Source of the DNA: Bacillota bacterium | Lineage (GTDB): Bacteria > Bacillota_I > Bacilli_A > RF39 > UBA660 | Assembly: GCA_015059305.1 (NCBI GenBank) | Contig: SVAQ01000002.1 | Span: forward strand, 124,001 to 188,000 | DNA: 64,000 nt | Reading direction: 5' to 3' | Shown: positions 20,308-29,509 of the stretch, piece by piece | Position numbering within the stretch: position 1 is the stretch's first letter | Layout: every line of letters starts with the position of its first letter | Position numbers and translations under genes: made by a program | Notes under the pieces: model-generated | Database searches by the model: none | What the model was told of the DNA's origin: nothing | The model's input: the letters and a program-made list of their open reading frames with translations, nothing else

Positions 20308-20965
20308 GTCTTCCACAACACTCTGTTTCTAAACAATAACCAACAATATCACATTTTACTTTAAATTGAGTATCAATTAGATATTTCCACTCTTCTGAAT
20401 ATTCAGAAAGTGCTGCTTTAATATCTTTCATAATATTTCTAATTTCCCAATAAGCACGAGTGCATTCTCTTGTACCATCCATATCAATTAATTGACGAGC
20501 ATTAGTCCTTACAACTACTTTACTCTCCATTCCAAGAGGAAGAAGATTTGCGGAATCTTCCTTATCAATGCCACATTCAGTTGCTAAACGTACTCTTGCA
20601 ATAGCAATATGATGCATACAATCATCATAAATTTCTTTTGCTATTGGGTCTTTTTCAATATTTGGAGGGATGATATAATCAAAATCACTATATCCAATAT
20701 ATCTTGTAGAGGCTTGAAGTCTTGTAGGAGCGCCTCCAATATGTGTATAATATTCTCTCATTACTCTTGCAGAATAACCATCAAGAATCATGTATACTTG
20801 CGGAAATTCTAATACTCTGCCATGACCATCTTCAATACATCTTTTACCACGTTTATAATTCTTCACTGGATCTGTTGTATCTGTGCCATAGCAAATACCT
20901 GCTTCTTCACCAATTAAAGTAATTGGATTTTTTGTAGTATGAGGCTGAATAATTACTCTACCCAT
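20291..20965 (-). CDS. thyX: FAD-dependent thymidylate synthase ThyX
   Basis: The 224-aa product shows the ThyX fold signatures: REYYTHIGGAPTRLQASTRY in place of the RHRxxSxxxxSxRY motif, and GMESKVVVRTNARQLIDMD. It makes dTMP from dUMP with folate and flavin. The H in the usual RHR motif is not conserved here, so activity should be treated with some care. It follows the coiled-coil GIY-YIG gene closely. Confidence 0.85.
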   Translation of the reverse strand: MGRVIIQPHTTKNPITLIGEEAGICYGTDTTDPVKNYKRGKRCIEDGHGRVLEFPQVYMILDGYSARVMREYYTHIGGAPTRLQASTRYIGYSDFDYIIPPNIEKDPIAKEIYDDCMHHIAIARVRLATECGIDKEDSANLLPLGMESKVVVRTNARQLIDMDGTRECTRAYWEIRNIMKDIKAALSEYSEEWKYLIDTQFKVKCDIVGYCLETECCGRHEKKN

Positions 20966-20975
20966 TTATTTCTCC

Positions 20976-21926
20976 TTATTTTATACTATAACCAAATTCT
21001 TTTGCTTTAAAATATTCTTGCCAATAATCTTCTTGCGCATCAAGTTTAGCTCTATCGCACTCTTCAATTACTTCAAATGTAAAATTCTCTACCCCAAATT
21101 CTTCCATAGCTGGGTAGAGTTTATTGCGGGTTGGAGCTTCTGCGCCGACACCACGCTTAATATGTTGTCTCCAACGCTCTGATAAGTTAGCGGCTTGACC
21201 AACATAGCACATATTATTTTCCATATTAGTAATTTTATAAATGCCGGTGTGAACGCCAGAACCAATAACTCTACCAATTAAATCAGTATATGGTTTTTCA
21301 TAATAAACTTTCCAAATAACTTTATTAATTGGTTCAGCATTTCGCAAATAAGGAACTACTGAGCGAAGTCGCGCAATTTCATCAACATCAGTATCTGATA
21401 GCTATAAACGATAAAAATCTTTAGATTCTTCCATTTCTTTTGCTCGTTTACTTGCTTCAACAGCTGCATTAACAATAGATTGTTTTTCATTTAGTTCATT
21501 ATCTAAATCAGATATAAGTTTATTAACTTCTTCTGTTTTTAGCTATGCTTTATCTGCTAAATCTTTTATAATTGCTAAATATTCTGCTTCATACTAATCT
21601 TTTGACTATTGGATTTCTTGACTAAACTTTTCTAATGATGCTTCAAGATTTTGCTATGCAATCTCCATATTCTTTTGATAAAAAACTTCAGCAGATTGCC
21701 TTGCCTACTTTTCTAACATGCCTAAATTTTCTATAATAGATTCTCTCTATGCTTTTATTCTGACATATTCATCACGTAGAAATTCATATTCTTGTCTTAA
21801 TTTACTATTTTCTTTTTCTAATTCGGTATCTAAAAAAACTCTTTGTTTTACTTTTGATCGCATTATAAAATAAATTATAATACCACCAGTTAAGACACCA
21901 ATTAAACTATATATTATTATATCCAT
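20976..21926 (-). CDS. Membrane-anchored coiled-coil protein with GIY-YIG domain (DUF4041-like, seven TAG codons)
   Basis: The 316-aa protein has an N-terminal membrane helix (residues 3-21), a long coiled coil (30-190), a DUF4041-like linker (LRSVVPYLRNAEPINKVIW) and a C-terminal GIY-YIG nuclease (TGIYKITNMENNMCYVGQA). Seven TAG codons, all in frame, start at 21402, 21543, 21594, 21606, 21654, 21705 and 21747, mostly at coiled-coil positions that suit Gln. Standard calling keeps only the last 123 residues. Similar coil plus GIY-YIG proteins occur in phages; the role is unknown, possibly nuclease attack on host or rival DNA. Confidence 0.8.
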
Positions 21927-21943
21927 AATTACTTAAAAAAATT

Positions 21944-21966
21944 GGGGTAGAATTTTTATCTACCCC
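21944..21966 (-). terminator. Intrinsic terminator after the small winged-helix gene
   Basis: An 8-bp stem (GGGGTAGA / TCTACCCC) followed by a T-run on the minus strand. The next gene starts only 18 nt further on without a visible promoter, so it may rely on read-through. Confidence 0.8.
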
Positions 21967-21987
21967 ATATTCTATTTAATTCAATAA

Positions 21988-22257
21988 TTATTCAGCGTCT
22001 TCTGCGTCTGGATCAAATGCCATACCAGCATCAGTTAAAGATAAGAACTTAACAGCCTTGTGGGAACCATCTTCAAGTTCGATTTCAGCAGGAGTTCTTA
22101 CGCCAAGACCCTTTCTCTGGATAGCGGATGTAAAGATACCGTCTACGCTTCTCTTTTCTAAACCAAGTGCTTCTGCTACATCAGCAGCTGTAACCTGAGC
22201 GCCATTGATACCCTTTAAATAATTTAAAACTTTCTTGGAATTTTCTTTCATTGCCAT
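21988..22257 (-). CDS. Small winged-helix DNA-binding protein
   Basis: The product has 89 aa. KKVLNYLKGINGAQVTAADVAEAL and EKRSVDGIFTSAIQRKGL form a helix-turn-helix of winged type, ending in an acidic tail (DPDAEDAE). It stands alone between a near-consensus promoter (22314-22342) and a terminator (21944-21966). That points to high monocistronic expression, perhaps as a nucleoid-like or regulatory protein. Confidence 0.7.
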   Translation of the reverse strand: MAMKENSKKVLNYLKGINGAQVTAADVAEALGLEKRSVDGIFTSAIQRKGLGVRTPAEIELEDGSHKAVKFLSLTDAGMAFDPDAEDAE

Positions 22258-22313
22258 TTGTATTTTTCTCCTTTAAAATTATATTTTTTTTTATTTTTTT
22301 ATTTTATGTAAAT

Positions 22314-22342
22314 ATTATATCAGAAAAATTTTTTTAAGTCAA
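22314..22342 (-). promoter_or_regulatory. Sigma-A promoter, -35 overlapping a stop codon
   Basis: TTGACT (22337-22342), 17 bp, TATAAT (22314-22319). The -35 reads through the last codons of the gene at 22334-22534. Confidence 0.82.
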
Positions 22343-22534
22343 AATTTTTTGTTCTAAAATCTTCTGTACCATGTCGTCGATCGCAAGCATATCTTCTAAA
22401 TTTGTAATTCTCATAGTCAGTGTTTCAATTCTATTCATTGCTTTATTCTTATTTAAATCATTATTACTCTTTTGAATGATAAGTTCGCACTTCGCGATTT
22501 CACGAGCGATTTCTCTACGATTTTTTCTATCCAT
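22334..22534 (-). CDS. Small helical protein of unknown function
   Basis: The product is 66 aa, charged and probably coiled-coil (starts MDRKNRREIAREIAKCELII, ends QKILEQKILT). No family is recognised. It is monocistronic behind the promoter at 22565-22593, and its stop codon forms part of the next promoter. Confidence 0.6.
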   Translation of the reverse strand: MDRKNRREIAREIAKCELIIQKSNNDLNKNKAMNRIETLTMRITNLEDMLAIDDMVQKILEQKILT

Positions 22535-22564
22535 AAATTTTTCCTTTATTTATTTTACACATAT

Positions 22565-22593
22565 ATTATACTAAATTTTTTTTTATAAGTCAA
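22565..22593 (-). promoter_or_regulatory. Sigma-A promoter, -35 overlapping the ligase stop codon
   Basis: TTGACT (22588-22593), 17 bp, TATAAT (22565-22570). The -35 encodes the last residues of LigA. Confidence 0.8.
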
Positions 22594-24523
22594 GAAAATT
22601 TTTAAAATTTTCTTCTGTGATAATCTCTATACCGAGTTTTTTCGCACTTTCATTCTTTGATGATGTACTATTTATATCATTATTAATTAAATATGAAGTA
22701 TTTTTACTTACTGATGAAGAAACTTTACCACCATATTGTTTAATAATTGATTCTAACTCAGCTCTATTTTTATATGTTTTTAATTTGCCGGTAATAACAA
22801 ATGTCTTTCCCGCAAATATATCTTCTTTTTTCTCTTCTTTTGGATTAGTTATAATAAAAATTTCTTCTGCTAATTTATCCGCTTCTGAATAATCAAATTT
22901 CATAATAGCATTATGAATTTCTGGCCCAATAGTAGGAATATTAAAGAATTTATAATTATTCATAACAGCCATTCTAAAATCATGATAATCATTGAATTTT
23001 TCAGATAATAATTTACTTACAGTTGAGCCTACTAATGGAATACCAAGAGAACAAATAAATGCTTGTAAATTACAAAGTCTGGATTGATTAATAGATTCAA
23101 TTAAATTGTTTACTGATTTTTCACCAAAACCGTTTAATTTATATAATTTTTTAGACCACTTTTCAATATTATATAAATCAGTAATAGAAGATACATCGCA
23201 TTCATCAATTAATTTTTCAATAGTTTTCTTTGAAAGACCTTTAATATCAAGACCTTTCTTACTTGCAAAATGGTCAATTCTATTAATTAATTTACCTTGA
23301 CAAGTAGGATTTGTGCAAACTAATTGTTTTGTATCATTTGATTGAACTTCTTCTGTTGGACCTCCACAAATAGGACAAATTTCAGGCGGATCAATAAATC
23401 TTTGAGCCATATAAAATAGAGTGCCTCTGTCTGTATCAAATGCTTTTTCAATTTGCGGAATTATCATATTCGCTTTAAATACTGAAATTTTTTGATATTC
23501 AAAAGGTCCAGGAGAACCAAAGATTTCATCCATAATGCTTAAATTATGAAGACTTGCTCTTTCTACTGTTGAACCATCAATTTCAACTGGTTTAAATATT
23601 GCGATTGGGGTAAGAACTCCTGTGCGGCCCATAGACCATTCAATATCTAATAATTCAGTTTCATATGTTTCATCATAAAATTTAAAAGCTAATGCATTAT
23701 TAAAATGATGTTCTGTGCGGCCAAGTGTTTGACCTAACATAATATTATCATATTTAATGACTAATCCATCTATTGGATATGATAATTCTTGACATAATTC
23801 TTGAACACCATTTAAATTCCATCTAATAAAAGCAGGATATTCTAATTCTTCCTCAAAAGGACCTTTTGGAGGATTATAAGGAATATAAGAATATGGAACA
23901 ATTATAAATGAATTTTTATGTAAAATATAAAATAAATCTGCTAAACTATTACATTCATCTGCTGGTGCAATAGCATCCCAAGCAATAAAAGTTAATTTTC
24001 TTTTAGCACATTCATTAGCATCTAATAATCTAATACTACCTGCCGCAAAATTACGAGGGTTTTTATAAGAATTATTAAATATTTCAAAATCATCATATTT
24101 ACAAATAATTTCACCAAATACAGTTAATTTATCCTTATATTCAATTTTCTTTGGAATAGATGGAATAACCATTGCATTATGAGTAATATCTTCACCAATC
24201 ATTCCATTGCCGCGAGTTTCAGCTCGCACTAATTCTCCATCGAGATAGGTCAACGCGCAAGTTAAACCATCCATTTTACCCATAATAACAATATCTCTCT
24301 GTTTAATAAAACTAAAAATATCATCTTCATTTTTAGTCTTATCAAGAGATAACATCGGATATTCATGCTCAACTTTCTGAAGCTCACTAACTACTTCATA
24401 TCTTATATTTTGAGCCTGTTCACCAAGCTCAAAATATAAGTCATCCCATTCTTTATCGGACATAAATGGTTGTCCTTTATTATATGCATCTGTTGCTATG
24501 TTTAATAATTCTAATTTATCCAT
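22583..24523 (-). CDS. ligA: NAD-dependent DNA ligase LigA
   Basis: The 646-aa protein has the full bacterial LigA layout. The adenylation motif is GKMDGLTCAL with the nucleophilic lysine, followed by an OB domain, a four-cysteine zinc finger (CPICGG...CTNPTCQGKL), helix-hairpin-helix repeats and a C-terminal BRCT domain (FAGKTFVITGKLK). It seals nicks in phage DNA. I chose the ATG at 24521-24523 because it overlaps the upstream stop. Keeping zinc, HhH and BRCT domains is unusual for phage ligases, which are often trimmed. Confidence 0.92.
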   Translation of the reverse strand: MDKLELLNIATDAYNKGQPFMSDKEWDDLYFELGEQAQNIRYEVVSELQKVEHEYPMLSLDKTKNEDDIFSFIKQRDIVIMGKMDGLTCALTYLDGELVRAETRGNGMIGEDITHNAMVIPSIPKKIEYKDKLTVFGEIICKYDDFEIFNNSYKNPRNFAAGSIRLLDANECAKRKLTFIAWDAIAPADECNSLADLFYILHKNSFIIVPYSYIPYNPPKGPFEEELEYPAFIRWNLNGVQELCQELSYPIDGLVIKYDNIMLGQTLGRTEHHFNNALAFKFYDETYETELLDIEWSMGRTGVLTPIAIFKPVEIDGSTVERASLHNLSIMDEIFGSPGPFEYQKISVFKANMIIPQIEKAFDTDRGTLFYMAQRFIDPPEICPICGGPTEEVQSNDTKQLVCTNPTCQGKLINRIDHFASKKGLDIKGLSKKTIEKLIDECDVSSITDLYNIEKWSKKLYKLNGFGEKSVNNLIESINQSRLCNLQAFICSLGIPLVGSTVSKLLSEKFNDYHDFRMAVMNNYKFFNIPTIGPEIHNAIMKFDYSEADKLAEEIFIITNPKEEKKEDIFAGKTFVITGKLKTYKNRAELESIIKQYGGKVSSSVSKNTSYLINNDINSTSSKNESAKKLGIEIITEENFKNFLDL

Positions 24524-24719
24524 GGTATTTATCATTATCAATTAAATATTCTGCTAATTCTTCAAAATTTTTAAATTTTGTTTTATTTTTTATATTATAA
24601 TGAGCTACACTTACAGCTAAAAAAGTTTCAGGACTATGTTCTCTTAAAAATTCTGATAAAGCTTTAATTTTTAAATCAGATACTAATAATTCTTTTAATC
24701 TTTCTCTACTAATATACAT
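24516..24719 (-). CDS. Small protein between ClpP and LigA
   Basis: The product has 67 aa (starts MYISRERLKELLVSDLKIKA, ends LIDNDKYHG), is helical and has no recognised family. Its start overlaps the clpP stop and its stop overlaps the ligA start, so the three genes are translationally coupled. Confidence 0.6.
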   Translation of the reverse strand: MYISRERLKELLVSDLKIKALSEFLREHSPETFLAVSVAHYNIKNKTKFKNFEELAEYLIDNDKYHG

Positions 24720-25342
24720 TAATAAATCAGTTCCTTCGTAATTTCATCACAAATACCATATTCTAATGCTTCTTTGGCAGTAAACCACCAGTCATCATTA
24801 ATATGTTTTTCGTAATCTTCTTCGGTAATATCAGTATATTCTAAAACAACTTTCTTTAAATTATCTAATTCCTTTTTATAGAAATCAGCGAAGTTTCTAA
24901 ACTTACCAGCATCACCAGAAGTTCCAGTAGAACCTTCATGGAAAAGAAAAGATGATAAAGGATATGCAAATCTCTTATGTCCCGCAATAAATGTAAAGAA
25001 ACCACCAGAATATGCTGCTCCAATATTAATAGTCCAAACAGGAGTCTTAGACATTCTAATTGAATTAATCATTGTAAATGTCGCAATTAAATCTCCCCCT
25101 GGGGAATCAATATAAATCTTGATAGGCACTCTTTCTTCTACTGGAATACCATCTTGTTCATCTTGTCTATTGAAAAACCTAATATAACTATCAATGGCAT
25201 CACCAACATTACCATCAATTTCTCCAACATTTAATTGTCTATTAAGAGCATTACTTAAATCAGTAATATCACCAAAATCATACTGGTCTTTATCAGATTC
25301 AATTAAACTTTTTACTAAATCAGTAATTTTAATATCTTTCAT
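24719..25342 (-). CDS. clpP: ClpP-like serine protease
   Basis: The product has 207 aa. The catalytic serine is in GAAYSGGFF, the histidine in FLFHEGSTG and the aspartate region in NDDWWFTAKEALEYGICDEI, in ClpP order. IKIYIDSPGGDL is the typical oxyanion-loop region. Such phage ClpP proteins may pair with host ClpX/ClpC or act on prohead proteins. No Clp ATPase gene is visible here. Confidence 0.82.
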   Translation of the reverse strand: MKDIKITDLVKSLIESDKDQYDFGDITDLSNALNRQLNVGEIDGNVGDAIDSYIRFFNRQDEQDGIPVEERVPIKIYIDSPGGDLIATFTMINSIRMSKTPVWTINIGAAYSGGFFTFIAGHKRFAYPLSSFLFHEGSTGTSGDAGKFRNFADFYKKELDNLKKVVLEYTDITEEDYEKHINDDWWFTAKEALEYGICDEITKELIY

Positions 25343-25346
25343 TTAA

Positions 25347-25544
25347 TTACTCCATTTCATTTAATTTATTTACTAATTCATCAATATCAATTCCATGTAC
25401 TTCTGCGGCTTCTGCTAGATTTTCAGTATGTGCCATCACACAACCAAGACAATGCATTCCTTCTGACATAAGAATAGCAGGAGCATTAGAATTAATTTCA
25501 ATGATATCTTCAATTTTCATATCTTTTGTAATCATATTTATCAT
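25347..25544 (-). CDS. DUF1858 protein (redox disulfide domain)
   Basis: The 65-aa protein matches the DUF1858 family: ITKDMKIEDIIEINSNAPAI then GMHCLGCVMAHTENLAEAAEVHGID, with the CxxC pair. The family is common in anaerobic Firmicutes and is linked with redox or metal proteins. It is the first gene of the clpP-ligA operon behind the promoter at 25574-25602. Confidence 0.8.
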   Translation of the reverse strand: MINMITKDMKIEDIIEINSNAPAILMSEGMHCLGCVMAHTENLAEAAEVHGIDIDELVNKLNEME

Positions 25545-25573
25545 TTCTCCTCTTTTGTATATTATTATAATTT

Positions 25574-25602
25574 ATTATATCATAATTTTTATAAAAAAAC
25601 AA
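25574..25602 (-). promoter_or_regulatory. Sigma-A promoter for the DUF1858-clpP-ligA operon
   Basis: TTGTTT (25597-25602), 17 bp, TATAAT (25574-25579), placed directly after the gyrA terminator. Confidence 0.75.
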
Positions 25603-25603
25603 A

Positions 25604-25625
25604 GGGGAGATTTATTAATCTCCCC
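25604..25625 (-). terminator. Intrinsic terminator after gyrA
   Basis: A 9-bp stem (GGGGAGATT / AATCTCCCC) followed by TTTGTTTTTTT on the minus strand. Its T-run doubles as the next promoter's -35. Confidence 0.85.
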
Positions 25626-25630
25626 ATTTA

Positions 25631-28009
25631 TTATACCTTACTAACATTAATAATTTTACTACCTTTAATCATTTGATTTCCAACAGAACCTCTATTAAGT
25701 TCAGGTATCTCACTTGCCGAAATACATAAATTTGTATTATTTCCGCAAATAAGTATATCATCTTCTGCAGATACTAATGCTCCACAAACAACATTACCAG
25801 TTATTTCAGTTGGTTTATAACAAATTAATCCTTTACCTGCTCTCTTTTGGAGAGGAAGTTCATTAATTAAAATCTTTTTTGCTAAACCATTTTCCGCAAA
25901 AATTGCTATATCATCAGAACTATTTCTAATAGGCATTCCGGCAACTACATAATCATTTTCTTTTAATGTAATACCTTTTACTCCCGCAGTAGTTCTACCA
26001 CTCGCAGAAACTTCTGTAGAATTAAATCTAATACCCATACCATTTTGAGTTAATAATACTAATTCTTCATCTTTTACTAAACATACAGATATTAATTCAT
26101 CGCCTTCTTTGATATTGATTGCGGCAATACCTGTTTTCTTTTTAGTTTTAGTATATTCTTCTAATGTTGTTTTCTTTACTACACCATTCTTTGTAATAAA
26201 TAAAACATATTTAGCATCAGTATCTCTATAAATAGAATACATTGTTGTAGGTTCTTCATCAGTTTCCATTGCAATTAATGACTTAATAGACTGACCCTGT
26301 GAAACATTTGTTCCAATAGGAATATCATTTACTAATAAACGATACATGCGACCTTTGTTAGTGAAAATCATTAAATTATCAATTGTGTTTGTTCTAATTA
26401 CCATACTAGTAATATCGTCCTGCGTTTTTACACCCTTTGTATTTCTACGCTGAGTGCGGAAACTACTTGATGGAATTCTCTTAATAAGACCACTTTCAGT
26501 CATTACTACAACACATTTTTCTGGTTCTACAAATTCAATTTCTTTTTCTTCCTTTGTTGCTGCCGCAACCTGAATAATTGTAGAACGTCTTTCATCACCA
26601 TATTTATTTACTAAATTATTATAAATATTAATTAATTCTGGAATTGGATTTTCAAGAATAGTATTTAATTTCTTAATTTCATTTTCTAAACTATTCTTTT
26701 CATTTTCAATTTCTTTTTTTTCTAATTTTGCTAATTTACTTAATTTCATATCAAGAATAGCTTTAGCTTGCATTTCAGTAAGATTATATGCTGCCATTAA
26801 TCTTTCCTTAGCTTCAGCCGCACTTCCGCTACTCTTAATCATCACAATAACATCATCAATATTATTTAATGCTATTAATAAACCATCTAAAATATGAAGT
26901 CTTGCTTTTGCTTTCTTTAATTCAAAATTAGTTTTTCTAATTAAAACATCTTTCTGATGTTCATTATATATTTCAATTAATTGCTTTAAATTAAGTAATC
27001 TTGGTTTCTTATTAACCAATGCTACTTGATTAATGCTATAAGTAGTTTCTAAATCAGTATTTTTAAAGATTTTCGCAATTATTGGTTCAGAACTTACGCC
27101 TTTTGCTAATTCAATTACAAAACGCACACCTTGATGATTACTTTCGTCTCTAATTGAAACTACACCATCAATTTTTCCTTCTTCACATAATTTATCAATT
27201 TCAACAATTAACTTTTCTTTTGATACTTTATATGGAATAGATGTAAATACAATACTATCTTTGCCGGCTTTGGTTTCAATAGTATATTCACCTCTAATTC
27301 GTGCGCGCCCCTTACCTGTCAAATACGCAGTTGGAAGTTCATCTTTATTGATAATTGTTCCACCTGTTGGAAAATCTGGACCTTTTACATATTCTAATAA
27401 ATCATTGACTTTACAATCTGGATTCTGTAAAATATGCTTTGCTGCTTCCATAATTTCATTTAAGTTATGTGGAGCAAATGAGCAAGCCATTGCTACCGCG
27501 ATTCCAGAAGTACCATTAACTAAAAGATTTGGAAAATATGCTGGAAGATAAACTGGTTCTTCTTCATCGTCTGTATATGCTAACTGCCAATCAATAGTAT
27601 CTTTCTTGATATCAGCTAACATTTCTTCTCCAATTTTAGATAATTTACATTCTGTATAACGCATTGACGCAGGTTCATCACCATCTCTACTACCGTTATT
27701 TCCATGGAATGAAATTAATGGATATCTCATATTCCAAGGTTGCGATAACCATACTAATGCTCCATAGATAGAACTATCTCCATGCGGATGGAAACGACCC
27801 ATGGTATCACCGACCGGCTGCGCGCATTTTACAAACTTTTTATCATTCTTCCAACCTTTATCGAACATATCCCAAAGGATTCTTCTTGCTACTGGCTTTA
27901 AACCATCTTCTGTGGAAGGAAGTGCTCTATCTGTAATTACACTTAAACCATAATCTAAAAAACTTTGTTCTACTTCCGCAATAATAGGCGTTTCTATAAT
28001 ATTACTCAT
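25631..28009 (-). CDS. gyrA: DNA gyrase subunit A
   Basis: The 792-aa protein is a type IIA topoisomerase A subunit. The catalytic tyrosine is in PASMRYTECKLS, and the N-terminus has GLKPVARRILWDMF. The C-terminal domain has blade repeats and a gyrase-box-like QRRNTKGVK, which favours gyrase over topoisomerase IV. With GyrB at 29502-31412 the phage has its own supercoiling enzyme. No TAG codons. Confidence 0.9.
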   Translation of the reverse strand: MSNIIETPIIAEVEQSFLDYGLSVITDRALPSTEDGLKPVARRILWDMFDKGWKNDKKFVKCAQPVGDTMGRFHPHGDSSIYGALVWLSQPWNMRYPLISFHGNNGSRDGDEPASMRYTECKLSKIGEEMLADIKKDTIDWQLAYTDDEEEPVYLPAYFPNLLVNGTSGIAVAMACSFAPHNLNEIMEAAKHILQNPDCKVNDLLEYVKGPDFPTGGTIINKDELPTAYLTGKGRARIRGEYTIETKAGKDSIVFTSIPYKVSKEKLIVEIDKLCEEGKIDGVVSIRDESNHQGVRFVIELAKGVSSEPIIAKIFKNTDLETTYSINQVALVNKKPRLLNLKQLIEIYNEHQKDVLIRKTNFELKKAKARLHILDGLLIALNNIDDVIVMIKSSGSAAEAKERLMAAYNLTEMQAKAILDMKLSKLAKLEKKEIENEKNSLENEIKKLNTILENPIPELINIYNNLVNKYGDERRSTIIQVAAATKEEKEIEFVEPEKCVVVMTESGLIKRIPSSSFRTQRRNTKGVKTQDDITSMVIRTNTIDNLMIFTNKGRMYRLLVNDIPIGTNVSQGQSIKSLIAMETDEEPTTMYSIYRDTDAKYVLFITKNGVVKKTTLEEYTKTKKKTGIAAINIKEGDELISVCLVKDEELVLLTQNGMGIRFNSTEVSASGRTTAGVKGITLKENDYVVAGMPIRNSSDDIAIFAENGLAKKILINELPLQKRAGKGLICYKPTEITGNVVCGALVSAEDDILICGNNTNLCISASEIPELNRGSVGNQMIKGSKIINVSKV

Positions 28010-28229
28010 TAATTAAATATTTCCTTCCATTTAATAAAACTTTAATTTCTCTTGGAGGATGCGGTTCGCAATCTTTACAATGTGCTACATATTCAAAATG
28101 AACATCTTTACCTTCATGTTTGCAACCACAACACTCACATTGAATACTATAATAATAATATTTTCTAGTTAAAGGAACATCTTCTGAACCACAAATTTTA
28201 CATCTTCCAACTTCAATTACACCACTCAT
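28002..28229 (-). CDS. Zinc-ribbon protein
   Basis: The product has 75 aa with three CxxC-type pairs (CKICGSED, CECCGCKHEG, CKDCEPH), probably binding one or two zinc ions. The pattern resembles the Lar-like small zinc proteins of phages. Its stop overlaps the gyrA start. Function unknown. Confidence 0.6.
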   Translation of the reverse strand: MSGVIEVGRCKICGSEDVPLTRKYYYYSIQCECCGCKHEGKDVHFEYVAHCKDCEPHPPREIKVLLNGRKYLINE

Positions 28230-28252
28230 TTTTATCTTCTCCTATTATTATA

Positions 28253-28924
28253 TCATATATTTTTTTCTATTTCAATTTCAATTCCTTTAAGTATAGTGAT
28301 TACATTATTATTTGGAAAAGCTTCAGATAGATATTTATGGATATAAGATGTATCATCAAGTTTTACTAAATCTGGATCTATTTTAACTAAAATATTATCA
28401 TTTTCTTCTACTTTAAATGTTGAAATATCAAAAGGTTTTAATATTTCATTTTTTTCAGTAGTTTCAGCTTCTATGACAAAATCTTTTATTTTATATCTTC
28501 CAGTAGCTAAACCATCAGCAATTTCATTGTATTTATTTCCTGCATGACCTCTTACATATTTCAATTCAATTTTTTTATCAGAATTAAAATATTCTTCAAT
28601 TAAATCAAGGTTTTCCGGTGGCTTTTTATCTGATTTAATCCAGCCATTGCGTGCCCAATTATACATCCATTCATTAAAAGTATTTACACAATACATTGAG
28701 TCAGAATAAACGAGAGGATATTGAAATTCATCTTTTGGATAACCATAATTTTTTAAAGCCCAAAGAATAGCTTTAATTTCTTCTCTATTATTGGTTGTAT
28801 TTTCTGAAAATTCTTGATAAGCATCAATTATTTTATCATCTTTGATAACTACTACTCCAAAACCGCCCTTAGAATTTTCTTTACCATTTCCGCTACATGC
28901 TCCATCAGTATATATTGTTATCAT
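28253..28924 (-). CDS. rnhA: Ribonuclease HI
   Basis: The 223-aa protein has the RNase H active site: D in YTDGACSGNG, E in NREEIKAI, D in VYSDSMYC and the HxGNxxN region RGHAGNKYNEIADGLA. It removes RNA primers. About 70 extra C-terminal residues form a small added domain of unknown role. Confidence 0.9.
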   Translation of the reverse strand: MITIYTDGACSGNGKENSKGGFGVVVIKDDKIIDAYQEFSENTTNNREEIKAILWALKNYGYPKDEFQYPLVYSDSMYCVNTFNEWMYNWARNGWIKSDKKPPENLDLIEEYFNSDKKIELKYVRGHAGNKYNEIADGLATGRYKIKDFVIEAETTEKNEILKPFDISTFKVEENDNILVKIDPDLVKLDDTSYIHKYLSEAFPNNNVITILKGIEIEIEKNI

Positions 28925-29509
28925 TTATTCCCTCCAATATTTTCCAATTTCTGCTTGTTCAGCATAACTAATACATCTCTTATAAGAATCTCTTAAAATT
29001 TTTGGATTTAAATAGTTTTTATATTTAAATTCATTCTCTTTCATAAGAATGAAAATATTATCAATAAACATTTTAGTTGCTGGATGCATAAGGCAATGGT
29101 CTTTTTTAGTCTGCCACCATTCATAAGGAGAACTCATAGTCCAGTTTTTTCCCATGTATGCCTGTCCAGCACCTAAAAAATCGCAAAGCATTTCAATAGC
29201 ATATTTTTCTGGCATGAGAAGAGCATCTGGACCATCAGCTAAATTATCAATCCAATATTCCCAATGATGTTTATTGCGGCCTCTATGATGAAGCCATGCC
29301 ATACTAATTTCACCTTTATCTTTTAAATTGTCTATTGGAGAACGATTACCAGAATAATTTTTTACAGATTCTAAAAATTCAGTTGGAGAATATTTAGATA
29401 AATCATGCAGTATTCCCTGTAAAAGAATACCTGCATAACAACAATTCTTAAAAACATAATATTTATGTTTAGTAATTAATTTAAAGTGTTTCCAATAATT
29501 TTTAAACAT
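28925..29509 (-). CDS. DUF5662-family protein
   Basis: The product has 194 aa. GILHDLSKYSPTEF and AWLHHRGRNKHHWEYW form a histidine-rich, HD-like metal site typical of DUF5662 phage proteins. I place the start at the ATG 29507-29509, eight bases after a TTGGAGGG site. It overlaps the end of gyrB. A hydrolase role is plausible but unproven. Confidence 0.7.
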   Translation of the reverse strand: MFKNYWKHFKLITKHKYYVFKNCCYAGILLQGILHDLSKYSPTEFLESVKNYSGNRSPIDNLKDKGEISMAWLHHRGRNKHHWEYWIDNLADGPDALLMPEKYAIEMLCDFLGAGQAYMGKNWTMSSPYEWWQTKKDHCLMHPATKMFIDNIFILMKENEFKYKNYLNPKILRDSYKRCISYAEQAEIGKYWRE

